Assembly: GCA_959347315.1 (NCBI GenBank)
Contig: OY365814.1
Span: forward strand, 27,627,829-27,691,828
Length of the DNA stretch: 64,000 nucleotides
Direction: 5' to 3'
Source of the DNA: Bimastos eiseni
Lineage: Eukaryota > Annelida > Clitellata > Crassiclitellata > Lumbricidae
Notes under the pieces: generated by a model
Told to the model about the DNA's origin: nothing
The model's input: the letters and a program-made list of their open reading frames with translations, nothing else
Databases searched by the model: none
Part shown: in pieces, positions 22,285-34,120 of the stretch
How the letters are laid out: every line of letters begins with the position of its first letter
Numbering within the stretch: position 1 is the first letter of the stretch
Program-made: the position numbers and the translations under genes

Positions 22285-22764
22285 TGCTAGGACATACTTG
22301 TTAAACCTCCTGGACATTAACAATTCCTGAAAAATGCGTTTATCTGACACATCAAGCCATTATTGTTTAAGTTAACTGAAACATATAGTAGACCTAACGG
22401 TAATGTTAACTGAACAGTTCCAATTCAGTTAACTGAAACTGGATATATCTTAAAACTACGACTAAAACTAGACCTGAACTTGAAAGTTGAACATTGAATT
22501 GGCATTTTTTTATTTGCTAAGCCAAATCGATGTAAGTAGTAAAATGCATAAGGTAGCTATTTTTTGTGTTCAAAACTGAATCAAAACCAAAAAGCATTGA
22601 AAACGGAAATTTAAAGCACGATTGAAAAGATTAGAAAAGTATAACTAGACTTATCTCGAAAGTTAAAACTAAACTGAAATGTAAACTTAAGCTTAAGTAA
22701 CACTGCACCAAGCTTTACTCAATGATTTTTCCCATTGTGTTTGCTGATCGTACAAACGATTAAA

Positions 22765-23550
22765 TGACTTGAGATCTTGGATGAAATTATTCAATACCTG
22801 ACTGAAATATTGATGCCAAACTTCAGCTTTAGGTTGTCCTGTAGAAACACAACAGCTATATTTAATTAAGATTCACATTGTAGCCTACAATAGCAACTAA
22901 TAGGGCATATTAATCCATGCTCAAATGCATACTCTTCTCCTACTACTGACCTCGTTCATTCAAGCTGATTTATTTTTTATTCAACATTTCCTTCAATGTC
23001 TAGGTACCTTTGGTGCATATTATTCACTCATGTCGAAAATTGGTGCTATTACAGACCACATTGGCAGTATTAGTTCAGATTCAGTAGGCTGTTAGTAGCC
23101 ATAAAAGAAATTGCCAACTTCCATCATGTACTATTAGTTACATAGTATTATTTTTAAGTCTTATATTTTCTTTTGGCTCGAGTTTCTTTGTTCGTATATT
23201 AATGGACAATAATTAAATTTATATGTTTTTAATCTTACTTTAGAACTTGTGTCTAGTCCATGTTGCATGTGTACACATCTAGAGCATTGATTGTCAAATA
23301 GCCATTTGAACATTGCTCAGGCTGAATCGGTTATGACTTGAAGGAGCTGAATTGAATCATCTGTTACATAAAATGCTGAATGAAGTACTTGTACTAAATA
23401 CTTATACTGTTACGAGTCAATATTTTCTTCAGTGTGCAGTTTGCTGAAGGTTAACCTTTACATAGTGTAATTATTACTCTACTTAATCTCATGAATGCAA
23501 GTCCTACCCCTACAGCTATTGCTTAAAATGTAATGTAAATCTTAGAACAG
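22765..23550. other. AT-rich intergenic DNA
   Basis: No coding frame or repeat signature recognised. Confidence 0.5.
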
Positions 23551-23552
23551 TT

Positions 23553-23915
23553 GTGAAGAGAGGTTCAAGCGACTACAAATACCACGTGGGGATGACATCT
23601 GACTCACTACACATAGTAGCAGGAGCGGAGCAGCGATGGGGTCGTGAAACTGCTCTACTGATCACCTGCCTGATGGGTAACCTGTCTGCCGCCGACAAGA
23701 ATCGCCTGGAGCAGTTCATACGGCGTGTCCAGCGAGGGGGTTTCCTCCCTGATGCAGCACCGAAGGTCAGAGATCTGACCGACAGATCGGACAATGCACT
23801 ATTCCAGGCCATCATCAACAACCCGAACCATGTTTTGCGACCGATGTGCAGGTTAAGACCCTACACAACCCCACCTGCGATCTGCTCCCCCACCGAAAAT
23901 GTCCAGAATGTTAGT
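23553..23915 (+). mobile_element. LINE reverse-transcriptase 3' fragment (second family)
   Basis: The frame shows GNLSAADKNRLEQFIRRVQR, then a degenerate LINE C-terminus ending NPNHVLRPMCRLRPYTTP. The block xADKNRLxxxxRR is typical of the C-terminal part of certain non-LTR polyproteins. No active-site region remains. Confidence 0.6.
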
Positions 23916-24064
23916 GCACATTTTTCAATGTGATCAAAATTCGTTTATTTATTCTGAAATATATAATATTGCCCTTCTTCCAACATTTTTTTACTCAGAA
24001 GTGCACACGTCTCGACGGCGCAATAATAGCAGTTGTAGGCTACCTCAGAGCGTGAAGGTCTTAA

Positions 24065-24182
24065 TCAAGGACTCCATACAATACATAGTGACTCCTCGGA
24101 CGAGGATCGAAACTGCTCAGTCAGCGCACATTAAGCGTTGCGGGCCAACCGCCGTAACCAATTGGCCAACGTACCACATTCA
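24065..24182 (-). mobile_element. tRNA-derived SINE, same family as 20.25 kb
   Basis: The minus strand reads TTGGCCAATTGGTTACGGC (A-box region), then GCGCTGACTGAGCAGTTTCG and CCTCGTCCGAGG, aligning through the whole head with 20247-20345. Confidence 0.75.
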
Positions 24183-24214
24183 TAAAATAGGTAATTAAAA
24201 CTATAACAATCAGA

Positions 24215-24620
24215 GTTGTATGGTCTCGAGACAGTGTCTCGATCTCGAGACAGTTTTTTAGTGTCTCGGAAGCCTGCTGTCTCGGTCTCGAGGTAGTGTC
24301 TGGAATTTTTAGAAACTGTCTTGCAGTGAATGTCTTGTTCTGTCTCGAACAAGCGGTTTCGATAAGTTTCGCGTGAACTGTCTTAAAATCTTGCACGGCA
24401 ATATCAAAATTGTTCTCAGGAATTTTTACTTGATACATTATAAGTTCCAAATTGAAATTACAAATAAACATTATTCCCGAAAACTGTTACATTAGCTTTT
24501 TACGGCATTTTATATAGAATCACTTGTCTTTTACTGTCTCGTGCTGTCTTGAACCTAGTGTCTCGGTCTTGATACGTCTCGGTCTCGGCACCTCACTGTC
24601 TCGTCTTGGTCTTGAAGTTT
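24215..24620. repeat. GTCTCG minisatellite
   Basis: Repeated TCTCGGTCTCGAG and TGTCTCG words, interrupted by a block of AT-rich sequence (about 24.38-24.53 kb). It is the reverse-strand relative of the 17-kb GACCAAGACC arrays. Confidence 0.75.
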
Positions 24621-24776
24621 CAAGTCTTGCATGCAACACTGATAAAAATACTTGAAACTATTTAGTTGAACTAAGAAAAATGAAGAAAGTATAAAAATGT
24701 TTAATTACAATAGCTGAAAACAATCCAAACTTTATGCTTCTCCATACTTGAAAAATGCCCATTTATTCTAATCAAG

Positions 24777-25033
24777 TGTCTGGCCGTAGAAAATCTGTCG
24801 TGGAATCAGGATCTTGGCCACACACTCACACCAATCTAAAGCAAACTGGTTGGCGTTTTGGTCGTTTGTGTCCATGATGTAAACATGTCCGATGTCGAGG
24901 CCCAAAATATGAGTAACAAGTTGCCATCTGATTAGTTTGGACATCGGGGCAACCGTTACTGACGCAATCATTTCCTTTGAATCGTAGATTTCCTGCTCTG
25001 ATAATGAACTTATGCAGAACTCTTCGTTGGCAT
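24777..25033 (-). pseudogene. Inverted fragment of a lysenin-like gene (copy 1/2 type)
   Basis: The minus-strand frame contains SLSEQEIYDSKEMIASVTV, then APMSKLIRWQLVTHILGLDI and ALDWCECVAKILIPRQIFYG. This is only the middle of exon 2: neither the N-terminal region nor the trefoil is present. The adjoining 25.04-25.86 kb matches the 3' flank of copy 2 in the plus orientation, so the fragment is inverted relative to its flank. Not expected to be functional. Confidence 0.88.
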
Positions 25034-25036
25034 TCA

Positions 25037-25860
25037 TGAACAGAAATAATGTAATGACACAAATAATATTATTTGGCTAGGGACTACACGTGTGTGTGTA
25101 TACAGTTCATATGAGATCACCTCATCAGTAGTATTCATCATAAATCTTATTTATGCATAACGGACCATGCAGTATTATTACAGATACTTTTAAGGTGGGC
25201 CTACTAATAATTCCTACTACTGTTCTTGCTGAAGAAGCTTGACAAAAGATTACATACACGCACAGTGTGCGAGTGGTTTTGGTCAATTTGTGTTAGTTTT
25301 ATATGACTAAACATTCATGCATGGCAGGCTGCAAGGAAGGCTAATTTGAATCTGTTGGACATAGAAGGCTTTAGGACATACTTGTTGAACGTACGACTCG
25401 TGGACAGGAACCCTGCATGCCTAGTGCGTTTATCCAGCACCCCAAGCCATTATTGTTTAAATTAACCGAAACAGAAAGTAATTTTAACATTAGCTGAAAA
25501 GCTCTAATTCAGTTAACTGCAACTGGAAAGATCCGAAAACTGTAATAACACATTAATCGCGACTAAAACTAACCTTGAAAGTTTGACACTGAATTGACAT
25601 TTTCTGTTGTTGCTAAACCAAATGAATGCCATTAATAAAACCTACAATATATAGGGTAACTACTTTTGGGGAATGTGTACAAAACTGAATCAAAACCGAA
25701 AAGTCTGATTAGCCTACTGCAACTAAAACTACCACTGAAAAGATTATAAAGCTATAACTAAACTTGACTGGAATGTTAAAACAAGACTGAAATTATTATT
25801 AAAATTGGAATGAAAACTTAAATAACACTGCACCAAGTCAACCTCAAATGTTTTTTCCCA
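25037..25860 (+). repeat. Paralogous 3' flank of a lost lysenin-like copy
   Basis: Aligns with 21650-22760 but lacks the hAT-like MITE. Confidence 0.8.
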
Positions 25861-26054
25861 TCATGTTTGGTGAAGATACATACGGTTAAACGACATGACA
25901 TTTTGGATGAAATAATTAAATATCTAACTGACGGGGTCATAACATAATTCTTACTAAATGCGTTTTTGTCGCAGGTTTTCATTTTTGATAAAGACAGAAT
26001 CGTCATCGATTTAGACAAATTAGACCTAGGCCTACTAAAAACTGAACGTACTCT

Positions 26055-26350
26055 CTTTCCTGAGCATGGGTCTGAGGTTCTGACCAGGTGTTCAGAAGAG
26101 TTAACAGCTCGCTAATCTACTTATACGTGCCATAAAATTAATGCTATCTGAGTGAGGAGAGGAGAATGAATTTCAATCTGTCGTGGAAAAACAATAAGCT
26201 TAGTAGGTGTAGGCCTACTTTTTTCAGCAACGCCACAGTGTGATAATAGACTTCGCTAGCGTCGCCCCTCTCCTTCATCCAGGCTACAAAGCGCGAGCAG
26301 TGTGGAATATTCATAACACAATACTTTGCATCAGTTTCAATTATAATACC
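26055..26350 (+). repeat. Paralogous 5' flank of a further lysenin-like unit
   Basis: Aligns with 18120-18430. No gene follows: a TIR element starts 200 bp further on. Confidence 0.7.
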
Positions 26351-26548
26351 GGCCAACGGATATCGTCACGCAAGACAGCTTGGCAGATTTTGTACACTCG
26401 ACGATCGCTAGATGTCTGTTGACTCTCCCTTTCGTTGGCTGTGGCTCCGTTAATGTCCTTCACGAAGTTCAGTTCAAGCGGAAGAATTTCAGTCAATGTT
26501 CCCTCTATACGAAGATAGTGTGTACAAGAAATTTCACAGTTGAGGTTA

Positions 26549-27306
26549 GGAGCCGTCCATAAATGACGTAACGCAATTTTTGGACGATATTTGACCCTTT
26601 CCCCATCATCACGCATCGTCAAAAAATTATGCAAATTTTCTTATAATTATAAAAAATAATTATAACTATAAAAGTACTTAAAACTATATATGGTAGAATG
26701 AAGAAAAATGGAGAAAGTAGGCCCTATAATTATTACACTCATTATGTATTCTACAAGATGAAAGGCTCTCGTAGAATCATTACATTTATTTTTAAAACAA
26801 TAACTTGAAACAATCGAATCTCCGTGCTTCTCCATTTTCCCACGGGCCACGGCAAAGCAAAATCCTCATTCATAGAATAAATCGGGAGAGCCTGATTCTC
26901 ATCATCCTGCTCAATAGATATTCCATTCGGACCCAGCTCTTCTCCGTCTATCCAATCTACACTCTCTCCATGGCTTCGTTTGCGCATTAGTTCACGTTGC
27001 CGATTCCTACTTGTGTGTTAGCCTACAGAATGGATGCCTCTCTTCCAAATCCCCAAAATTGACCCCGAGCGTAAAAGTAAGCAATCTAAAAATTAAAACT
27101 ACATTGAGCATATTAATTAGTATTGTTAAATTGCGATAACAATTACTACTATTTAAGTGGCATTTGTTTAATTGAGAAAAAGTCTTTAATAAAATTACGC
27201 ATTTTGATGATGTGGCGTCACATCTCGTCTTCCCCTCCCCTTGCCACACATCGTTACAAATGTGTAACCCTCCCTCAGGCGCGCAACGTCATTTATGGAC
27301 GGCACC
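26549..27306. mobile_element. 758-bp nonautonomous DNA transposon with TIRs and TA target duplication
   Basis: Left end GGAGCCGTCCATAAATGACG, right end (reverse complement) GGTGCCGTCCATAAATGACG, flanked by TA on both sides. No transposase frame inside. The superfamily is not certain. Confidence 0.85.
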
Positions 27307-27349
27307 TATATCCGAGTAGGCCTTTATTCTGTAATTATGGATGTGTTTC

Positions 27350-28115
27350 CCATTTAAAGTAACTTGAGAATTGACTCTAATTCTCTCAATAAAAAAATTT
27401 GTAATAATGGTTAGTTGTGCAATAAAAGTGATGTAGCCTAACAATGGGTAGGCCTGTTGTAATCAAAATTTAAAATTATGAATAATGGATATGTTTCACC
27501 ATTTAAGTGACGTAACAATAAACCTTTATTTAATAAATTTAAATGTGTAATGCTGGATTTACAGCACAAAGAGACGCAACAATAGCCTTTATTATCTAAA
27601 TTTAAAATTTCTAATAGCAAACGTATCTCATAATTTAAGTGATGTAACAATAGGCTTCAATCTCTAAATTTAGCAATTTAATAAGAGACGTGTCTCATAA
27701 TTGACATGACGTAACAATGGGCTAAGACAAGGTTCATGTTCTAAAGGTGAAATTACATAACATTGGATTCATAATGAATGTGACGTAACAATTGCATGGC
27801 CTTTATTCCCTAATTTTAAATTTAAATATTGACGCAACTCACAAAAACAATGGGCCTTACTCTAAATTCAACTATTTTAATAATAGACTTCTGACAATAA
27901 AATTGACGTAGCAATGGGCATAGAATACATTCTCGAGGTGAACCATCCTGTATAACAATCGATTTGTTTGTCAAGTGAAGTGACGTAACAGAAGGCATAG
28001 GCCTCTTATTTAAACTGCTATAATTGTTGTAGCAACAAGATACTAGCAGAATCTGAAATTTTGAAACAAAGAGTCTGCTACATGATAATTCAAGTGACGT
28101 ACATGTAACAATCCG
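27350..28115. repeat. Minisatellite, about 72-bp unit with a TGACGTAACA core
   Basis: About ten imperfect units. Each carries a version of AAGTGACGTAACAATAGGC followed by TTTATT and AAATTTAAA-type sequence. Cores lie near 27431, 27501, 27571, 27641, 27701, 27781, 27826, 27902, 27977 and 28093. Confidence 0.85.
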
Positions 28116-28119
28116 GGAA

Positions 28120-30300
28120 TGCAATAAAAAGTAAAAAATAGGTCTGTCGCATGCTTGAAGAGACACGGATTTTAAACTATACTTTTGAATGTCCCTAAGG
28201 GACCATGTTTGTCTTTCTTGTGACTAGTCATTCTCACTAAAAACTCGCGACTACAGCGCCGCAGCGAATTTTTAGGTCAATTTAACTACTTTCAGTTCAA
28301 ACATAAATCCAAGAATGAATTAAAGGATATGAAATTTTCACAGAATGTTCCTCTGAAAATTTCAAGCGCAACTATCCGCTTCATACAGAGAGCTTGGAAG
28401 ATGAATTTCCTCCGATATCGGCGCCAGGATTATCTGATTTGGTCGATAGAGCCGAGGATGGCCCTCCTTGGGAGGACCGGCATCAACACCTCTCGCGCAT
28501 GCCCTGTTTCAGCCAAAGATTGCGAGAGACGACTTTGTGCTATCTTCAAAGAATGACAAGCATTTCTTACCAAGAGTCCCCTTTTTGAAATACCTGAATA
28601 AAAACAAAGCATGCAGCAATAATTAGCAAACCACGCAATGAATTGCGTCTGCATCGATCGCAATGTCATACGATGCAAAAATGTCAACGCCTATTAATCA
28701 AATAGTTTGATCCAGTTTATCTTGCTCTCCTACGGAGAAACGGTATACAGGAAATTCTAAAGAGTGATATTAGCAATGCAGATGAGATTATATCAACTGC
28801 GCAGTAGCTTTGTATCCAGATCATTGGAGAAAACTACGAGAGATAACCACCGCTTCAGTAGAAGGCTTAAGTGGGAGATAAAGTATGATGATCGGTTCTG
28901 TGTGGATTACCGACAGACTTGGAGCTGCTCTTGTTCCCTCCTTACGACGGAAAACGTTGATTCGCTAGCTCTATTATTACCTCAAATTTCTCTTCCATCT
29001 TTCCGTTATTCCTTCGTCCTTCCTTCGTCCCTTCCTTTACTGAAACAGACCTGGGCTTTCATAATTTTACATTTAACGCGAAGCCACTCTCGACTGATGC
29101 ATTGAGCATTAATATCACGGCGCTATAGAAGTCATTATAATAGATTAGATTATGATTTGCTTGTTACCAATTCTTTTATTCCTTCCTACCTTTGCCCATA
29201 CTCTTTACTAATTTGTCCTTCCTTCATTCGTTCCTCATTTCTTCCATTCGTCTACCTGCCCTTTCTTCCTACTTTCTATGCCCTTTCGCTGACCCTATGA
29301 CCTTTTTGCCTCATATTATGTCTCCATAGGATCTTCCTTCCTTTCCTGTTGTTGTTCTCTCTCACTTATCTTTAATTCGCTTCTCTTTCAGTCCCAGTAC
29401 AAACGCCACACTTGGCAAACGATAGATCACTAACTAGCTTCTCGATGCGACCTTCGGGATCCCCGAAAAACTAACAGATAATAAACTTCGATAATTCACC
29501 CAATGCTAGACAGATGTGGTTAGACCGTAAACGTGAATTCGGTATTTTTCAACGCGGTTATGTCATGTTTATGACGATACGGTTCAAACAGCGTTTCGTA
29601 AATTCTGCTCTCGTCAAGAACCACGCGTGCGCCGTCTGTGAAGTTGTCTGTTGAAATCTCCAGCTGGAAAACAGGATACGAGCTATTTACGACTGCATCA
29701 ACGCAAACGTGAGGGTTCTCAGACGAGAAGAGTTCATTCTATAACTCATCTAATCGCTGCAGCACTGTAACTGTTTATCTCTCCCCAGAGTTTGGATATC
29801 GTTAGGGTCTACGTTTGTCTTAATAAGCCGACGATCGTTCTCTCAGAACTCCTAAGTAACACAAACTTACATTGAGAAAGTAAACCATCCGGCACAACTC
29901 ATAACGCGCGCACCTGTGGACTGTAGACTTTGCTAATACGTCTTCACGTTTTCACCTTGAAACGACGCGTGCTGCTGTTTCCTTGCGATGGTCTGTCTGT
30001 CTCGAGGCCAATAATCATGGTTGAGGCTTTGGAGTGGTCTTAAACAGACAGGTTACCCTGTGATCTATTTGTCCGACGAACTGGTTTTTGCCCATCCTCT
30101 TGGTCTACCGCTACGATGCAAGGATGGATTCGCTGTGGTCCTCTGATTCGACGCAGAGCTAGTCAGTAAGCTGGTGCCCTACGCATGGCTTTCGAGTGGC
30201 ACTTTGGAAGTTTGGAGATAACGATTACGAATGCAACTATTATTCCGATATATTCTCTTGAGTAACATGCGAAACGATCTTGTTGCCTCTTAATCTATTT
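28120..30300. other. Intergenic region without recognised gene
   Basis: Short ORFs (for example 28329-28556) have no recognisable domain and no splice partners. Pyrimidine-rich stretches lie near 29.0 and 29.2-29.4 kb. A GTGAATAAGCTGGT-family relative is near 30.16 kb. Confidence 0.5.
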
Positions 30301-30305
30301 ATCCA

Positions 30306-30375
30306 GCAGTCGATGATGCAGTGGTTAGCGTGCGAATCCAGAGATCGTGGTTTCAACTGCCCAGGGGCAGTGATC
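30306..30375 (+). mobile_element. tRNA-derived SINE head, second type
   Basis: A-box-like TGCAGTGGTTAGCGTGCG and B-box-like GTGGTTTCAACTGCCC at tRNA spacing. It differs from the 20.25-kb family. Confidence 0.6.
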
Positions 30376-30529
30376 TGAAACGAGGTTTATTTTTCAACCT
30401 ACGCCTCTAATCACCCTAGTTATAATCAGAACATAGACCGTACGCTGTCTGCAAGAGAGTGAGACGGTTAAAGACTGGGCCTTCCCGCATTCATATGTCA
30501 AAGTTTGGAAAAGGAAGTAATGTAATGTA

Positions 30530-30640
30530 ATTCTTAGAAAATTTCTCAGCGCACACAATAGCCACGTCAGATATACCAGATTATTCACCGGAGCTATACC
30601 AAATCAAATCCGCAATGGTCAAGTCGCTTGGATGCCCCAG
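30530..30640 (+). repeat. Dispersed repeat (TATACCAAATCAAATCCGC family)
   Basis: The block ATTTCTCAGCGCACACAA, then GTCAGA and CTATACCAAATCAAATCCGC, recurs at 36165-36245 and, more diverged, at 45440-45515. Probably a retroelement 3' end. Confidence 0.6.
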
Positions 30641-30689
30641 GACTAGTTTGACTGCCTTCTCTGCTTATTTCTCTTCTTTTTAATTTTCT

Positions 30690-30790
30690 TCTTCCACGTA
30701 CTTTTCTGCTTCTTCCTCCTCCTCCTCCTCCTCCTCCTCTTCTTCTTCTTCTTCTTCCTTTTCTTCTTCTTTTTCTTTTCCTCTTCCTAT
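30690..30790. repeat. TCC/TTC microsatellite
   Basis: Pyrimidine-rich CCTCCTCCT and TTCTTCTTC runs. Confidence 0.92.
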
Positions 30791-30799
30791 TTGCCTCCA

Positions 30800-33400
30800 A
30801 AAGACCTAAATACTATAACCGTGCAATGCAACAAATCACACCAAACTGCTCTATAGTAATAAGTACACTTGGTAGAACTAGTGTCTATCCACTACCCCAC
30901 CTTAAATTTCTCTAAATAAAAACCTGCCGTAGGAGTTCCTCTGGTCTCTCTTATACTCTCACTGGTCTTCATAAGAAAGTGAAACATATGTAATATAATA
31001 TATTACGTAAAATAAAATGAACTTTGGTCAAAGACGAATTGCTCTCGAAACAAAACCTACTTCAGTAGGATGCGATACTAAGTCGCAAGTAGTTTTGACG
31101 GGAGAAAAGAATCCAATCATAAGCACGTGTTTTCAATGTACACCTGTCCAGCTAAATGGACAAAATGCATCCCTAATTTCACTTCATATAGAACTATGTA
31201 TGCGGTATGATATATACTCCGAAAGATTTGGAGCTAGGCACCACCTTCTGTCGTTTATCATCCATATTCTGCTTCAGAGACAGAACTCTACCGCATCCAG
31301 GTACCTTACTTTCTTCCGAGGTTTCATCACCTTCATAGCACGCCAATTTCTGCAGTTGTAGACATCTTTTTTTAGAGAACGCGGCAGAACGAAAAAGTCA
31401 AATGAATTATATTATTGACAGGTCGGGATGCAGTTCAGCGAAATGGGTTGCAACAAAGATTAGACCAATGTCGATTCTTTTCATATTGGATGTAGGGTGG
31501 TTTTGTGGCTGCTTTTAATGTCGTAAATAGTATTGATGTACAAGAACTTCAGAAGTCAGGATATAAGAATAACACCACAGCTGAGAAGGACAAGCAGAAG
31601 CAAGACATCCTCTGATTCTCAGTTACAACAATTTGAAGGAAACCTTTGCCGTGTTGATTATTAGATGGCTGGTTGGCTTAGGTACTGCTTTAGCGACTCT
31701 GTATCATCAAAAGGGTGATTATTGTCGACCTCATCTTCAATCTTCGGATTATAGACAATGAAAGAATTGTAGTATAATGTGAAGGTTTCCGCCAGTTTTG
31801 ATTAGTTGCTGTATTTCCTTATGGCTCTTGCTAGCAATATAATCTCCGGGGTAATGGATGGTCAGAGGTCAGCGTTCTGAAGGCAAAGAACAGTGCGCCA
31901 AAAGCTCAGAGGTAGAAACCGTGTGCAAAAGGTCAGAGAGTAAAGGGCCGTGGGCAAAAGTTCAGAGGTCAGAGAGTAAAGGGCCGTGTGCAAAAAGCCA
32001 GAAAGAAGGTGTACAGAGAGAGAGTAAACGCAGAGAAGGAGTTCGGGCACATGGCAAGTTCATCTGAGTTCGTTTGAGCATCGGTCCTTGCAAGGCTAAC
32101 CGGAAGTAACCCGCGATAGTTGGCGATTCCTTTGCGAGCAGACGCCTCGAGTTTGAGCAGTCGGGGAATAGAGTTCACCTAGATATAGGGTCCAGCGGCG
32201 TTAGTTAGAGGCGTTTTCATTTGTACGTAGAACTCTGCTGTTCCTTTGATGATATAGCGAGTAGATTCTGACCGAGTTTTCTTGTTATACTGATCGAGGA
32301 CGACGCTAGATCAGAACCAGACACTGGTGATAACCTCCTTGCCAAAAAGCAGAAGCCGATTCCACGTAGGGACTCGCAGCTCGATACGACCCTCTACACT
32401 TAGAGACTGATTAACCCAGCCAGCAGAAAGAAAACGTCACAATAAGATGGTCGTTCAATTGCAGTCTGGATATATATTTTGGCGTGAAGACAATTCAACA
32501 TTAGCATGAAAGTTGTCCCGAATAATATTCTTTTATGTCCACGTACTGCTCTTATTTTCCCTTTTTACTAAATCTTGCTTTGTTTCAAATCTGTCTATAG
32601 CAAGGTAGGATGTTCTAAATATCGCCTTACTGTGTTGCTCCAAATCGGACCCAACAACTCAAACGGTTGAAGCCAGATCCAGCCTTAATCTCAAACAGAT
32701 TTTGCACCAGACCGACAGTCCTCGTGCACAGTCTGTGTAACTCATTGGTGAGTTTGTGTATCAGCATCTGTACCTTCCCGCGACGTCCCTACCTCCCAAA
32801 ACAGTTGAGGAGTTTTTGGTCGCTCTATGAAGCGACAGGAAGCGCAAAGGTTTCGGACAGCTGCGTCGATAAACCAATAACAAGAAAGGTGCGCAAAAAG
32901 TTTCTTGTCAGAAATAAAACAGGGATCGCTTTCATACCTAGCCTAGTTCTGTCGTTTTGAAATCAACAAGTCACAATACCCATAAAACATTGTGGCACAG
33001 AGCTCAAAATGTGCTTATTTGGACGTACAGTCGGAAATATCCTACACATGATAATTTTAAACTTAAACTATATAGTGTACTGCTAGATATTCGAAGACAG
33101 CAACTTTTAACATATGGTGTTTCGTTCAACTTGACTGCAGATAAAAACTGTACTTTCCTGTAACCTGTAATAAAATAAGTACTGCTTGTATAAAATTGTT
33201 TGCATGCGGTGCATAGATTCTCCTGACGTTGCACTCATTCGCCATTCATTCGACCATCATGCGTTGCGCTCTCGCACATGTACACTATACCATTAAACAG
33301 CTGAATCAACGATTTTTAGAAGGACTCAGCTATTTAACGTAGTTCACCGTTTGGTCTCGCCATTCGAGTCTCACGGACGTAAAATGAACCCAAGGTACAT
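30800..33400. other. Intergenic region, no supported gene
   Basis: ORFs at 31017-31361 and 32667-32960 show no family motif, codon periodicity that I can judge, or splice partner. A minisatellite is at 31.86-32.01 kb. Nothing else is recognised. Confidence 0.5.
31858..32010 (+). repeat. GGTCAGAGAGTAAAGGGCCGTG minisatellite
   Basis: Three to five imperfect units sharing AAAGGGCCGTG and AGGTCAGAG. Confidence 0.75.
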
Positions 33401-33419
33401 GCTGAACGTCTGTTATCTC

Positions 33420-33850
33420 GGACAGAAAGACAACCAGATTGACAAGCACGCAGACAAACAGATGGACAGACAGTTAGACAAACTGACAGAGAGACACACT
33501 GACAGATAGACGGACAGATCGACGGATAGTTAGACGAACAGACAAGCTGGATAACAGACAGATAAAAAGACAGTGAGGCAGACTGATAGAACGAGACAAA
33601 GGCAGATATACAGCAGGAGAGACATGCAGACAAATGTTCCAATACATGAAATATAGGCAGACCATGCAGAGATAGTCGTATGCAGACGGCATGAGACAGA
33701 TATACAGCGAAACAAACGGATACAGATGAGGGTAGAGGCAGGCAAGCAACGAAAACCAGGTAGAGATGATTTTAGACTGGAATACAGAAAGCCAGGAACA
33801 AACAGACATATACAGATAGCCAGAGAAAGTTATATAGACTTTCTTCAACC
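33420..33850. repeat. Degenerate GACAGA-rich sequence
   Basis: Low-complexity GACAGACAGATA-type sequence just upstream of spondin B. Confidence 0.8.
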
Positions 33851-33977
33851 ATACAACTATATATGATGTATTAGCTGCTTGTAGACGAGAGACTTTGCGG
33901 ATGTTGTTATAGCATCTTGATCATGATCTATGAGTTCCGCATCCAGGGTATAACTGTGTTACTGCGCCTGTTTCTAG

Positions 33978-33985
33978 TATAAATA
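33978..33985 (+). promoter_or_regulatory. TATA box of spondin B
   Basis: TATAAATA, 135 bp before the donor of the noncoding exon. Confidence 0.6.
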
Positions 33986-34009
33986 GGAAGTACAGGTTGT
34001 TGAGGAATT

Positions 34010-34120
34010 ATAAGAAGACAGAATTAGGACCGAATGCAACAGTAAGAGAAGAGATCAGATATCGTTTATAGATTGCGTACGACAATACTCGAGAACAACT
34101 CAACTGAACATCAATTCAAG
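34010..34120 (+). other. Noncoding first exon of spondin B
   Basis: Starts about 25-30 bp after the TATA box and ends at donor TTCAAG/GTGAGT. Confidence 0.5.

Larger units (their letters stand above)
21650..22760 (+). repeat. Downstream flank duplicated at 25.04-25.86 kb
   Basis: Shared blocks include AATAATATTATTT, GCATGCGAGTGGTTTTGG (GTGTGCGAGTGGTTTTGG in the other copy), CATGCATGGCAGGCT and CCATTATTGTTTAA, in the same order and orientation. Confidence 0.8.

Noticed and set aside
28329..28588. ORFs of 75 and 64 residues in overlapping frames
   Set aside because: No motif and two competing frames; not supported as a gene.
31017..31361. 114-residue ORF
   Set aside because: No recognisable domain, no splice partners, AT-rich context; length is compatible with chance.
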